Origin: an uncultured Pseudomonadota bacterium | GTDB taxonomy: Bacteria > Myxococcota_A > UBA796 > UBA2385 | NCBI GenBank assembly: GCA_913044235.1 | Contig: CAJWOS010000008.1 | Location: 1-37,700, forward strand | Reading direction: 5' to 3' | Length of the DNA: 37,700 nucleotides | Shown: positions 1-8,629 of the stretch, piece by piece | Layout of the letters: each line of letters opens with the position of its first letter | Position numbering within the stretch: position 1 is the first letter of the stretch | Program-made: the position numbers and the translations under genes | The notes under the pieces: model-generated | What the model saw: the letters and a program-made list of their open reading frames with translations, nothing else | Database searches by the model: none | What the model was told of the DNA's origin: nothing

Positions 1-520
1 CTGTGCGGGTGAGCGCGAGGAGCGAGGCCTTGATGGCGGTATAGTCGTGGTAGGGCACCACGGGGTTCTGGAAGAGGTTTGTGCCGATGTGCACGATGCG
101 ACCGAAGCCGCGCTCCGCCATCCCAGGTCGAGCGGCGTGGATGAGGTTCAGCGCACCGCGGAGGCCGGTCTGTGCGTGCGCATCGAAATCTTCCCAGCCG
201 ATCTCGGAGAGCTTCTTCCGGGCATCTCCATTGAACACAAAGTCGGCCAGAGCGTTGTGCACAATGGTGGTTGGAGCCCCCATTACTGCAGTGACTTTGG
301 CGACCATTCGCTGTACATCTGCTGCGCTTCGTACATCGGCTTGCACGGCCATCGTGCGCTCGCCGAGCTGGGCTGCCAGCGCTTCGGCACCTTCGCGGCT
401 GTTGCGGTAGTTGATTGCGACGTGGGCCCCTTCGCGTGCGAAAGCTGCAGCGATGGAAGAGCCAAGGCCGCGACCGGCGCCGGTCACGATGACAACTTGT
501 TCAGACAGGGGAAGGCTCAC
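1..520 (-). CDS. Short-chain dehydrogenase/reductase (3-oxoacyl-ACP reductase-like), C-terminus off the window
   Basis: I translated this directly from the minus strand; it is open to the left edge, so the C-terminus is missing. It shows an N-terminal Rossmann nucleotide-binding motif (TGAGRGLG, about residue 14), the strand LADFVFN preceded by VHNA in place of the usual NNAG, and the active-site pair YTAIK (Tyr-x3-Lys). The phrase GTNLFQNPVVPYHDYTAIKA resembles a subgroup of FabG-like reductases. The family reduces or oxidises keto/hydroxy groups with NAD(P)H in the cytoplasm; the substrate here is unknown. I chose the GTG at 520 because GGAG lies 7 nt upstream. An in-frame ATG at 550 would add ten residues but has no ribosome binding site. 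Confidence 0.85.
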   Translation of the reverse strand, partial: MSLPLSEQVVIVTGAGRGLGSSIAAAFAREGAHVAINYRNSREGAEALAAQLGERTMAVQADVRSAADVQRMVAKVTAVMGAPTTIVHNALADFVFNGDARKKLSEIGWEDFDAHAQTGLRGALNLIHAARPGMAERGFGRIVHIGTNLFQNPVVPYHDYTAIKASLLALTRT

Positions 521-770
521 AACGATGCTCCAAAAGCGGTTGATTTCCATGGGAGAGAAAACGTTCCGTCTCCAATGGACGCAGCCGAGGTAGCCGCTGT
601 GGTGCGAGTACGGCAACCGGTGTCACAGGGTTGCCGAATGGTCGGGTTCGGAGCTCGCTTGGCGCAGACTCCTTGTCTTTGGCGGAAGACAGTCCGATAA
701 TGCGCCATCTGACGCTGTGAGCGCAGACCATGCCGGCCGCGAAGGGTCTCGCTTGCTGCAAGAACGCACC

Positions 771-2058
771 ATGGAAGATGTTCGCAGCGACCTCCTGGGT
801 GGTGCCATGGGAGGGCTCCTCTCGGTTCCGGCAGCCATGGCCGATGCCGCGATCCTTTTTGCGCCCTTTGGTCTGAAATACCTGCCGATGGGCGTGGTGT
901 CGTGCGTGACCGCATTGTTCGTTGGCAATGTGGTGTCGGCATGCTTTCGCGGTCCGACGACCCTCCTCTGTTCGGTGTATTCGCTGTCGGCGGTCGTTCT
1001 GGCATCCATCGGGAGCCAGATTCTCGCACACCAGGCCACGCAGGGGCAGACCCGGCCCCTTGAAGCCATTGCCATGTTGTTTCTGGCCGTGGGACTCAGT
1101 GGGCTGCTCCAAGTGGGGATGGGACTGGTGGGGATCGGCCGCATCACAAAGCACGTGCCTCGTTCTGTGATCTCTGGACTCCGGACCGGTGCGGCTCTGA
1201 CGATTGTTGCCACGTAGGTTCTGGCCCGCTGCAAGCCCTGACGTGGGCCGATGTGCGCTGGCCTCTCTTGTGTACGGGGGTGGTCAGGTTGCTGGTGATG
1301 ACACAGAGCAAGCGCCTTCCTGTGCGCCTTCCGGCGGGAGCCGTCGCGATTGCGGTGGGCTCGGCCTTGTACTTTGCTCTGGCCGCGGTGGGGATTCTCG
1401 ATGGGGGAAAGGGGCTCGTGGGGTCCGTTCCGTTGTCGATGCCTGCTCCCATGTACGTGCCTGATTTCCTGCGGCTCTTGACCGATTCCAACACCCTCGA
1501 TCTGCTCTGGACGCTCTTGCCGGCGGTGGGTTCCCTGGCGTTGTTGAACACGATGCAGACTCTGATTGGCGCGGTCACGGCCGACCCTCTCGCGCAGACC
1601 CGGAGCTCAGCCGACCGGGAGCGCGTGGGTCAGGGAGTGGCGAACTTCGCATCGTCGCTGTTTGGTGGTGTGCCCCTCTCTGGTCTGGGGGGCATCACGG
1701 TCGCGAATCACCGAAGTGGGGTGCGCACCCACTGGTCACGGGTCACCAGTGGACTGTTCGCGCTCGCGGTGTTGTTGGTGCTCGGACCGCTGATCGCCTG
1801 GCTCTCCACCATCGTTTTGGTGGGCATTCCGCCGGCAGCATTTTCGGCGAGATGGCGTTCATCGACGACACGCCGCGCTCCGCATCGGTCATCGCTCTCG
1901 AGCCATCCGCTTGCTACGCCCTGAGTCGGCCCGCGCTGAGCGAGCTGCAGGAGGCCCACCCTGGAGTGCAGCGGGCGCTGTACTTGGCGATCTTGACGAC
2001 GCTCGCCAAGCGGGTCCGGATCCTCAACCGTGCCAGCGCTGTATTCCGAGACCTGTGA
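771..2058 (+). pseudogene. SulP-family anion transporter with cyclic-nucleotide-binding tail, degraded
   Basis: Three reading frames carry pieces of one protein. The first (from ATG 771, or GTG 717, to TAG 1215-1217) reads like a SulP N-terminus (DLLGGAMGGLLSVPAAMADA) followed by hydrophobic helices and GLRTGAALTIVAT. The second (about 1253-1840) continues with SulP helices and the family-typical stretch GGVPLSGLGGITVANHRSG. The third (about 1835-2058) is the end of a cNMP-binding domain (FGEMAFIDDTPRSASV). Intact SulP proteins of this type have a cytoplasmic STAS domain and the rest of the cNMP fold between the last helices and this point; both are missing, so an internal deletion near 1830-1850 accompanies the shift. 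The gene would have been an inner-membrane sulfate/bicarbonate-type transporter. Two independent lesions argue for a real pseudogene rather than one sequencing error. Confidence 0.8.
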
Positions 2059-2153
2059 GTCGGACTCGGTGATGCACCCGTGGTCGGGCGCCGCTGCCGA
2101 TGGGGAGACAGCGGAATGGCTGACGGAGTGTGTCTTTTCGCTGTTTGGGAGCC

Positions 2154-2519
2154 TCAGCCGCCCTGTGATGCGCTGCGCCCACCCACGATGAGGAAGATCG
2201 AGAAGGCCATCAGCATGAAACCGATGAACTGGCGAATGCTCCAGGGCTCGCCGAGCCAATAGCGGGAGACAATGGCGACTCAGAGCACGCCGGAGGCCAT
2301 GTTGAACGATGCCATCTGGGCGCCGGAGTACACATCGCTACCCATGCGAGTGGCCGACACATTGAGCAGGTATTCGGGCAAGACGATGAGCCAGCTCACA
2401 ATCATCGCTGTCCAGAAGGACCAGGAGTGTTCATATTTGAGGTGTCCAATCCATGCGAATGCCATGAGGACACTCGATAGAACCAGCATGAGCGGAACAG
2501 TGATTGCGACAGGGGGCAT
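2154..2519 (-). pseudogene. DMT-family membrane protein (DUF486), interrupted by in-frame TGA
   Basis: The first 79 residues look like DUF486, a four-helix small membrane protein of about 110-120 residues: FAWIGHLKYEHSW, then IVLPEYLLNVSATRMGS and YSGAQM. A TGA at 2280-2282 stops the frame. Reading through in the same frame gives the expected last helix (YWLGEPWSIRQFIGF, then a hydrophobic stretch and IVGG) to a TGA at 2154-2156, a total of about 121 residues, the normal family length. A single nonsense change, not an indel, therefore breaks the gene. DUF486 proteins have no proven substrate. It lies convergent to the SulP remnant, so two neighbouring genes are damaged. Recoding of the TGA is unlikely because other genes here stop at TGA and no SECIS-like structure was seen. 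Confidence 0.75.
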
Positions 2520-3108
2520 TGGAAGGGTCCTGGGCTCGAGTTCTCAGGCGTGGGGTGTACGATGCTCGAGCAAGACGTACCATCGCTCCGTGGCCCGGTG
2601 ACGTCTCGTTGATGATGTCCTGCTCTAAGTTGGCCTAGCCGTGGCCTAACGCAGTGGACCTTAAGCCAGAATGGCCATGGGGGTAAGGCTCTCGCGCACG
2701 ATGCAGCGGATTTGCTTCCGTCCGACCGAAGGCGAAGATGCCCAACCCCATTCTTGGATTCCTTCGTTGACGACGTTGTGGTTCGATTCGCGGAGCAAAT
2801 TCACTGTGGTCGTGATGGTGGGTGGCTGCCGGCTTGGAGACCTCGGCGAGTCCCTCCTTGGACGCGAATTGTAGACGATGGGCGTGTCGAACTTGGACGT
2901 TTCCTTGGAGCGTGGTGGAGTGTGCCGCTTGGGTTGGAGAGACGAACTCTTGTTGCCGACTTGGAATGGACAAACGGCGTCGGCGGTCCGCTGGGGACGC
3001 GCCTCCGCCGTCTTCGGTACATCGGGTCCGCGACAATCGTGGCCGTGAAATCAAACGCGGTGCGGCGCCGGGAGCCCCTTGAGGGGTCCGAGCGCCGGCG
3101 AGCGGACG
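2520..3108. other. Intergenic region without a supported gene
   Basis: About 590 bases between the start of the DUF486 gene and the stop of the serpin gene. The open frames present on both strands are Arg/Pro/Ser-rich, have no recognisable motif and no ribosome binding site. A small hairpin near 3071-3089 is listed separately. It may be decayed DNA, in keeping with the two damaged genes to its left. Confidence 0.5.
3071..3089 (-). terminator. Possible hairpin terminator after the serpin gene
   Basis: About 20 bases beyond the serpin stop, CCCC-TTGA-GGGG with flanking GGA/TCC forms a stem of about seven pairs with one bulged G. No clear T-run follows, so termination is inferred only from position and stem. 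Confidence 0.35.
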
Positions 3109-4392
3109 CTACTCAGCCGTGGGGTCGGTGACCCGACCCATGAAGAGGATGGCACCGGTGAGGTTGTCGCGAATGTAGAACTCGAATGTCCGGTCGGCCA
3201 CGAAGTCGAAGGTCATGCTGGCCGACTCGTCATTCATCACCACTGCGGTAGCCGCTGCGGCTTCCGTGCCGGTCTCGTCGACGGCGACGAAGGCCTTGTG
3301 GAAGGCCCCACCAATGTAAAGACCAGAATCCGGGCTGCCCACCATGCCATCAAAGTTGGCGATCGAAGGTTCAAAGGCATCCACCATCCCCATGTCCTTC
3401 AATACGTCCGACAGTCCAGTCTCCTGCTCGAAGCTGAAGCGAGGCAGTCCCACCCACACCTCACCGAGCTCGGTGAGTGAGTCTTCCACGGCGTCGATCG
3501 CGTCGGACTCGAAGGCCGACGCCGCCACCCCGGTTGCGGCGGGATCCTCGGGCATCACGAGCACCATCGACTGGTTGCCTCCCTGGTAGTCGAGCTCCAC
3601 TGCGAGGAAGCCATCAATGATGGCTGACCGGGTGTCGATGGTCTCGAACATTGTGGGTGCCTGCACAGTGGAGCCGTCGGGGCGCAGGAAATCCACATCG
3701 CGGGTGTTGGTCACGTCGAAGGCGTGCTCCCAGTTGCCCTTGAAGTAGATTGCGTTGGCGAGCACCAGCCTTGTTGCGGTCACAATGGAGCCCGGCGGGA
3801 GAAGGTCGAGAATCCGATCTTCGGTCTGGTCGGCCACCCAGTCGTTGATGTAGGTGCGAGCATCTTCCGGTCCCGCTTCGAAGTCGAGCTCTTCGAGGGG
3901 GGCACCGTAGTCCCCGGCGGTCACGTCAAGGAAGTCGCCAAACCAAGGGTAGCCGACCTGACCGAACAGACGGTTCGCCATGTTCAGCGTGGCATCGCAG
4001 TGGACACCTTTGGCGAAGACCGCCTCGCGCAGGTCGGAATAGCCTGCATGATGTGCAGCAACATCGTCGTCGATGTGGAAGACGTCCTGCATTTGGGCTG
4101 CAGTCTCTCCCTCAGCACCGGCCAGGGTCATCCCCAGCGCCGACGAGATGGAGAAGGGAGAGAAGAAGAGATTCTTATCGGGCGACTGACTTGCGGCGAC
4201 TGTGGCATACATGTCGGTGGCGAAGGCATTGTTGGCATCGGCAACACTGCGTGCGGCATCTGAGACCGCAACCTCGAGGGGCTCACATGCCGGGGCCGGG
4301 TCTGGCGTCGGATCTGCCTCACGACGTTTCTGTTCTTCTTCCGTGGGAACGCAACCAAAAGCAAGGGCGAACAACATCCAGGATTTCTGCAT
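3109..4392 (-). CDS. Serpin (serine/cysteine protease inhibitor), predicted lipoprotein
   Basis: A 427-residue protein with the whole serpin fold: FFSPFSISSALGMTLAGA near the N-terminus, LVLANAIYFKGNWEHAF in the middle, and a C-terminal FMGRVTDP block. The hinge of the reactive-centre loop (about residues 372-390) reads ETGTEAAAATAVV, which fits the inhibitory consensus of small residues at P12-P9 and Thr at P8. Counting on, P1 falls on Glu and P1' on Ser (NDE-SAS), which would suggest a Glu-preferring target protease; this is inference. The start at ATG 4392 has GGAG five bases upstream. It gives a short hydrophobic signal ending AFGC, a near-lipobox, followed by a charged linker and an acidic/Pro linker, so the inhibitor is probably lipid-anchored in the envelope. 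Longer in-frame starts lack a binding site. Serpins act by suicide trapping of proteases. Confidence 0.9.
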   Translation of the reverse strand: MQKSWMLFALAFGCVPTEEEQKRREADPTPDPAPACEPLEVAVSDAARSVADANNAFATDMYATVAASQSPDKNLFFSPFSISSALGMTLAGAEGETAAQMQDVFHIDDDVAAHHAGYSDLREAVFAKGVHCDATLNMANRLFGQVGYPWFGDFLDVTAGDYGAPLEELDFEAGPEDARTYINDWVADQTEDRILDLLPPGSIVTATRLVLANAIYFKGNWEHAFDVTNTRDVDFLRPDGSTVQAPTMFETIDTRSAIIDGFLAVELDYQGGNQSMVLVMPEDPAATGVAASAFESDAIDAVEDSLTELGEVWVGLPRFSFEQETGLSDVLKDMGMVDAFEPSIANFDGMVGSPDSGLYIGGAFHKAFVAVDETGTEAAAATAVVMNDESASMTFDFVADRTFEFYIRDNLTGAILFMGRVTDPTAE

Positions 4393-4662
4393 CTCAACTC
4401 CAGCGAAGGCGACGGTGCCAGGAGGGCACACCTCCAACCTGCCGCTTCCCAGGCCGATACGCACGCCAGTGGAAGGCATTTCTGCACAAAACCATGGGGC
4501 GATACCCCCTTAGAATGTGCAGAACTGCTAATTATGGCCGGGCCAGCCGGAGTGATTCTGGCTCGTGATGTGCACGCCCACACCATTGAGACCCGACGGG
4601 GCCAAGGATCGAAGACCTTGCGTTTCGTTGCAGAGACGGTGGCGTTGCCGGTGCATCTACGG

Positions 4663-7407
4663 TCAGGGGTACGACCGTGCGAGACGAAAACCAATGGCGT
4701 TGAGACGGAATGCCGGGTCGACGCCGTTCCGATTGGAGACGCGCATGACCTGGGGCGTGTTGTACCAGGCTCCCCCGCGGCTCACGCGGTAGGTTGTGTC
4801 ACCTGCGACGGCCTCAGAGCGATGGGATGCTTCTGTCGCAAGAGCAGACCGTGTGGGCGGACCCTCGGGCAGGAATGCATCGAGGCACCAGTCGCACATG
4901 CTGCCTGCCAGATCGTGTACGCCATAGGGGCTCACATCCACGGGGAAGGCGCCCACAGGCTGGGGCAGAATGCGCCCTGGATGGCTCAGGCGACCGCACG
5001 CCCATGACGGGTCGAAGCCATCGCCCCAGGGGTAGAACCGCCCGTCCACCCCTCGCGCAGCCTTCTCCCAGGCGAGCTCTCCCGGTAGACGCCACGGCTG
5101 GCCCGTTCGATGCGCCTCCCAGGCAGCGTACGCCCGAGCGCCGTGCCAGTTCACCATGCAGACGGGAACATCGGGCTCCCAGATGTCGCCATCGGCATCG
5201 GGTCGTAGATGGAACCGCGTGCCGTCGAATGCCACGATGAGCGCACCGGCTTCACCGGCGGTCCCTGCGCGCTCGCGGGGGGCGTGTCGCAGAGCTTCCT
5301 CGGTGCGTCCGGTCTGCACCAACGCATCGAGAAAGTCGAGGTATTGGCGGTTGGTCACCGGAAAGCGACGGAACACTCGGCCATCCACCCAGAACCGCCG
5401 GGCGGAGAGGCTCTCCGTGAGGTCTGGATCACCGCCACATTGGAACCATCCGGCTGGGATGTAGCAGTCGTCCGGGCCCAGCTCGGTAGGCTTTGGAAGG
5501 GGGATGGCATTGGGCTCGTGGCCATTGGGAGCAACACCATGCCAGTGTTCTCCACGGCCGATCGAGACCGGGTAGCGCACCACAGCACGATCGGGATGCT
5601 TGAGTAGGCAAAGGTAGCTGCCCCGCGGAATCGACACCTTGTGCAGCGGTGTGGTGCCCAGACTGCGCACGAAGTGCGGAACGAGGCGGCGGTTTTGCAG
5701 TTCATAGCGGTGCAACAGTACTTCAGCACCGGGTGGGTCGGTCGTGAGCGTGAGTGCTCCGTGTCCCCTGAGGTACGCGAGGTGGTCGGTCCGTTCGGTA
5801 TGACCTTCGGGAAGGGCCACCACGTGGTGTCGCAGCAGGGTCTCTGCCCGGGTAGTATCTCGTCGCTCCGCCTCGGCTGCTGCGTGCTCGGCTCGGTGGT
5901 GATCGGCCAATGCAGCATGGGCCTCGGGCAGATCGGGTGCATGAATGAGGGAACCCTGCAGCAGATGCACCCGCTCCAGCTCGGCCAACTCGGCCTGTCG
6001 ATACAAGGCGGCGGCTTGGTCCTGCTTTTGCCAGCCGGGGAGCTTGTGGTCGTCGGGTCGCCATGGCTCGATACCATCGAGGAGTGCTGCAGCATCCTCG
6101 AGCAAGGCCGCAGCACGCACCCGCAGCGCTGTGGCCTCAGGCTGCTTGCTCTTTGCCCGAGCCACCACCACTCGAGCCTCGTCGTTGCGCCGGGCACCGT
6201 CGAGCCATGCCTGCAGCTCTGCGGCGAGTCCAGCGGCGCTCTCGAAGCGGTCTTCCGGGCTCCGTGCCATGGCCCGCTCGCACGCCATGACTAGTGAGGG
6301 CGGCAGCGCAGGACCCGTAGCGCTCAGATCGTCGGGGGCTTGGCGAAGGCGATGTGCCTCGAGCGCGCGTGTGTTCCCGTGCAGCGATGCTGGCGGATGA
6401 TTGCGCACCTGTTCCAGCACCGCGTACGCGTCCCGTCCCTGGTAGGGGGAGCGGCCCGAGAGCACCTGGTAGAGCAAGGCGCCGAGGGAATAGACATCGC
6501 TGCGGGCGTCGATCTCGTCGACCAGACCCAGCGCTTGCTCGGGTGGCATGTACGCAGGAGTGCCGGCCACCTGGCCAACCTGAGTGTGGTGTGCATCTTC
6601 GCGACTGCGGGTGGTCTGCACTGGGCCCAGTTCTTGGTCTGCGGCGCGCGCCAATCGGTCCAGGACCTTGGCCAGTCCCCAGTCGAGCACGAGTACTTCG
6701 CCATGACTGCCGACCATGATGTTGTCGGGCTTCAGGTCCCGATGCACCACGCCGCGGCTGTGGGCGTAGGCCACCGCTTCACATACCTGCCGAAGTGCGT
6801 CGACCAGTCGCCGCAGTGTCCAGCCTGAGGGAGACTGCTTCCAGCGAGTCTGGCTCTCCGCGTGGACTTCATCGATGATCTCGCCGAAGGTCTGCCCGGA
6901 GACTTCCTTCATCGTGAACCAGAGGCGGCCATCGGGAAGCGTGCCGAGGTCGTGGATGGGAATGATGCCGGGGTGCTGCAGCTGGGCTGTGACCTGTGCC
7001 TCTTCGAGGAATCGAGACACGATCGAAGTCCGATTCAGGGCTGGCGCGTGAATCACCTTGAACGCGAGCACCCGGCCGAGACGTCGATCCCGCACCCGGC
7101 GCACTTCGCCCATTCCACCCAATCCGATGACGCCCAGGTCATCGTAGCGGGACAGGCCATGCATGCGGGGTGGACGCTTGGGGACTGGGTGGGGAGTCGG
7201 GAGGTCGACGAGCTGCTCGTGGTCGGCTTCGCGATGCTCTTCCATCCAGATCACGGTGTCCTCAACCGTGGCGGGTGTGGGTGGTGGCGCGAGGGTGGGC
7301 TCACTCCGTGTGCGTTCGAGTCGTGACTGGACCGCTTCGAGAATGGACTCGAGTCGAAGGCCCTCTTTCAAGCCGTTCTCGACAAGGATGTCGGCGTCGA
7401 AGGACAT
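4663..7407 (-). CDS. Ser/Thr protein kinase fused to C-terminal FGE-sulfatase-type domain
   Basis: A 914-residue protein with three parts. Residues 1-80 are a linker. Residues 85-390 are a Hanks-type kinase: glycine loop GLGGMG (95-100), Lys117 in AFKVI, HRDLKPDN (222-229), the metal-binding motif as DWG rather than DFG (242-244), and GTPAYMPPEQA in the activation segment. The middle, about 410-600, is Ala/Arg/Glu-rich and helical with a TPR-like look. Residues about 655-914 match the formylglycine-generating-enzyme/sulfatase-modifying-factor fold (IPAGWFQCGGDP, WRLPGELAWEKAARG, YPWGDG, GVHDLAGSMCDWC, SRGGAWYN, IGFRLAR). In such kinases this domain is usually thought to bind ligand or protein rather than modify sulfatases. 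I see no membrane helix, so a cytoplasmic kinase is likely. The start has GGAGG just upstream. Substrates are unknown. Confidence 0.93.
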   Translation of the reverse strand: MSFDADILVENGLKEGLRLESILEAVQSRLERTRSEPTLAPPPTPATVEDTVIWMEEHREADHEQLVDLPTPHPVPKRPPRMHGLSRYDDLGVIGLGGMGEVRRVRDRRLGRVLAFKVIHAPALNRTSIVSRFLEEAQVTAQLQHPGIIPIHDLGTLPDGRLWFTMKEVSGQTFGEIIDEVHAESQTRWKQSPSGWTLRRLVDALRQVCEAVAYAHSRGVVHRDLKPDNIMVGSHGEVLVLDWGLAKVLDRLARAADQELGPVQTTRSREDAHHTQVGQVAGTPAYMPPEQALGLVDEIDARSDVYSLGALLYQVLSGRSPYQGRDAYAVLEQVRNHPPASLHGNTRALEAHRLRQAPDDLSATGPALPPSLVMACERAMARSPEDRFESAAGLAAELQAWLDGARRNDEARVVVARAKSKQPEATALRVRAAALLEDAAALLDGIEPWRPDDHKLPGWQKQDQAAALYRQAELAELERVHLLQGSLIHAPDLPEAHAALADHHRAEHAAAEAERRDTTRAETLLRHHVVALPEGHTERTDHLAYLRGHGALTLTTDPPGAEVLLHRYELQNRRLVPHFVRSLGTTPLHKVSIPRGSYLCLLKHPDRAVVRYPVSIGRGEHWHGVAPNGHEPNAIPLPKPTELGPDDCYIPAGWFQCGGDPDLTESLSARRFWVDGRVFRRFPVTNRQYLDFLDALVQTGRTEEALRHAPRERAGTAGEAGALIVAFDGTRFHLRPDADGDIWEPDVPVCMVNWHGARAYAAWEAHRTGQPWRLPGELAWEKAARGVDGRFYPWGDGFDPSWACGRLSHPGRILPQPVGAFPVDVSPYGVHDLAGSMCDWCLDAFLPEGPPTRSALATEASHRSEAVAGDTTYRVSRGGAWYNTPQVMRVSNRNGVDPAFRLNAIGFRLARSYP

Positions 7408-7491
7408 GGTCCCTCCGGTGGGCGGGCATTGTACCGAGGGGGGGCGGTCGGTTGGTCAGACGGCGTATTCTGCAAGTGGCGGCAGAACTCC

Positions 7492-8546
7492 TCACAGATG
7501 GCGAAGAGTTGTTTTGTTGGGATCGGCTGCCGCGGTGTCGTGCGGCATCTGTTCGTAGCCCTCCAACAGCATCACGCGCTCCAGGGGCCGGTAGGCCACG
7601 ATTTCATCGAAGCGGTGTCGCCGGTCTGGCGGGAAGAGAATTCGACACGCATACCCGACGCCACGAATGAAGTCGTCTCGGTCCGGTCCTGCTGGTGGCT
7701 GGCGGCTGTCGATGAACCGCGCGACGGCACCGTTGGTGCGACATGGCTGCCAGCTCCGCCGGTGTGATGGCGGCCCACATCGGATTTCGCTGGTATTGCT
7801 GGATCAGTGCTACTCCAGATCGAAAGGCCGGTGATGTGGAGGCCAGAGGAAGCCCGCTCGCAACGGGGTGGGTCGGGTCCACTTCTTGCCAATACAGCGT
7901 GGTGCCATCATAGCGAGACAGCCCAGCAAGGTTGTGTAGGTCGACCGTCTGCACCTGTCCGAGGACGCCCACCGCCAGCAGTACCCCGAGTCCAGCCCTT
8001 CGCACGGTGCGCATCTGCATGGAGAGCGCCAGCGCCAGCGCTGCGAACACCATCGGGTAGAGGTGGGTAAATAGGCGGATGCTGTTGGGTGCGCCATCGA
8101 CCACCGCAGCGCCGGGCAGAAACCCGAGCATCAACACGCCGATCGCTGCGCAGGCCGTGGGGGTATACAAGCCCAGGAACGCCGCCAATCTGTAGTTTGG
8201 AGCGGGGGTTCGGTACCGCATTCGCCGCAGGGCCTCGAGTCCTGCTGTAGCAGTGTCGACCAGGGCGCCCGCCCGCACCAGTGGATCGAGCGAGGCTCCA
8301 GACCACCCCGTTTGAGAGGGCATCCAGGCGAGCACATTGGGGCCGCACCGAGGGGTCGAACACCTGCGCTGACCATGGCGCTTCCACGGCCCGCTCGAGG
8401 GCCGCCAGGTCGCCGTACTCCGCTCGTTCCAGACGATGGAACAGGTGTGTGGTCGATGCCACCGCCAGCCATCTCGACCCCAGCTGTCCCAGCGTTCCGA
8501 GCAAGACAAGGCCGAGAAGAATTCGTCGGTCGGAGCGCCAGACCAC
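7492..8546 (-). pseudogene. Multi-pass membrane protein (possibly GT-C-like), two frameshifts
   Basis: Coding signal passes through three frames. The first, from GTG 8546 (AGGAG six bases upstream; GTG 8579 is a longer option), has a signal/TM-like start (ILLGLVLLGTLGQLGSRW) and runs to about 8280. The second, about 8280-7745, has helices (LYPMVFAALALALSM, AGLGVLLAVGVLG). The third, about 7740-7492, ends DDFIRGVGYACRILFPPDRR and LLEGYEQMPHD before TGA 7492-7494. Each join needs a single-base shift, so either the gene has decayed or the sequence has small errors. The protein looks like a shortened relative of its divergent neighbour at 8630-10378: hydrophobic C-terminal half, then a soluble tail with a GxG motif. 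The family resembles dolichyl-phosphate-mannose-type membrane glycosyltransferases, but I cannot confirm that. Confidence 0.6.
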
Positions 8547-8629
8547 GCGAAGGCTCCTTGTGCGCCGGTGCGGCCGCACCGCTACCAGTATGCGCGAGTG
8601 CGCTGCAGTTGTAGTAGGGCGGCGCTTCT

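Noticed and set aside
2280..2282. TGA in DUF486 as a recoded (selenocysteine) codon
   Set aside because: DUF486 has no cysteine or redox role at that place, no SECIS-like hairpin was seen, and other genes use TGA as a stop.
2712..3131. 139-codon plus-strand frame in the gap before the serpin
   Set aside because: No motif, no binding site, and it runs into the serpin gene antisense; not supported as a gene.
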